Positions 19,734-19,864 of a stretch of 19,864 nucleotides of DNA are shown piece by piece (the stretch's first letter is position 1; every line of letters starts with the position of its first letter). Source of the DNA: Patescibacteria group bacterium UBA5187 (GTDB lineage: Bacteria > Patescibacteriota > Minisyncoccia > Phycocordibacterales > PALSA-1337); contig DHWH01000008.1 of assembly GCA_002413065.1 (NCBI GenBank), forward strand, positions 7,810 to 27,673, written 5' to 3'. The notes under the pieces were generated by a model that saw only the letters and a list, made by a program, of their open reading frames with translations, searched no databases and was not told where the DNA came from. A program made the position numbers and the translations under genes.

Positions 19734-19864
19734 TTAAATATCCAACGTCGCCAACTTCGCATTCGATTGAATGAATGCTTTGCGGGCAGGAACATCATCA
19801 CCCATGAGCATATCGAAAACCTTGTCTGCCTCCTGTGCATCATCGATAGTGACCTGCTTCAAAA
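19734..19864 (-). CDS. gyrB: DNA gyrase subunit B, C-terminal end (5' partial)
   Basis: The last 42 codons of a type II topoisomerase B subunit, entering from the right edge. The frame reads LKQVTIDDAQEADKVFDMLM, then GDDVPARKAFIQSNA and a final LATLDI before TAA. This is the classic GyrB C-terminal tail after the TOPRIM domain (V-x-I-x-DA-x-EAD…F-x-x-LMG-x-x-V-x-x-R-x-x-FI…LDI). GyrB hydrolyses ATP to power negative supercoiling with GyrA. ParE is the main alternative; the ending fits GyrB better. Confidence 0.88.
   Translation of the reverse strand, partial: LKQVTIDDAQEADKVFDMLMGDDVPARKAFIQSNAKLATLDI

Overview
The window reads like a chromosomal segment of a Candidatus Patescibacteria (CPR) bacterium, most likely from the Parcubacteria side. 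This is inferred from the gene style. It has compact, densely packed genes, a type IV pilin with a short leader, Ser/Thr/Gly-rich secreted proteins with fibronectin-like or peptidoglycan-binding domains, a long TsaD, and many start codons without a Shine-Dalgarno sequence. TGA acts as a stop codon (for example at 312-314 and 5807-5809), so the recoded Gracilibacteria/Absconditabacteria code is unlikely. Base composition is moderate. No phage, insertion sequence, CRISPR array or rRNA was seen.

Layout. 1-1080 (+): the end of a sensor histidine kinase, then a phosphomannomutase-like HAD enzyme. 1106-3473 (-): an SDR oxidoreductase, a type IV pilin and a D,D-carboxypeptidase. A 22-nt tandem repeat lies in front of the pilin and a perfect 20-bp inverted repeat lies in front of the SDR gene. 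3779-4915 (+): a secreted surface protein ending in a terminator. 5036-6732 (+): a strong promoter and leader drive a cytoplasmic NlpC/P60-like hydrolase overlapped by an ATP-grasp ligase. Converging on this pair, 8238-6729 (-): an unrecognised protein with a possible Cys-His-Asp triad, a 5'-nucleotidase-like HAD and a VOC protein.

8534-11730 looks like a metal or redox block. A Fur-family regulator is divergent from a CooC/MinD-type ATPase. The ATPase is followed by a Cys-rich unknown protein and a YibE/F-type membrane protein with a His-rich tail. The shared fur/ATPase promoter region holds two interleaved inverted repeats. 11772-15317 holds tRNA-Ser(CGA), a Nudix hydrolase, tRNA-Glu(UUC) directly joined to a nucleotidyltransferase-CapA fusion gene, and tRNA-Val(GAC) directly joined to tsaD. 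15366-17417 (-): a secreted peptidoglycan-binding repeat protein and a secreted unknown protein. 17614-18815 (+): a PrsW-type membrane protease and a small heat-shock protein. 19172-19864 (-): a conserved-looking unknown gene downstream of the gyrB 3' end.

The most unusual points are the nucleotidyltransferase-TM-CapA fusion, the hydrolase/ligase pair with its own leader, the two tRNA-CDS junctions that leave no room for a ribosome binding site, and the Fur/CooC-like divergent control region.
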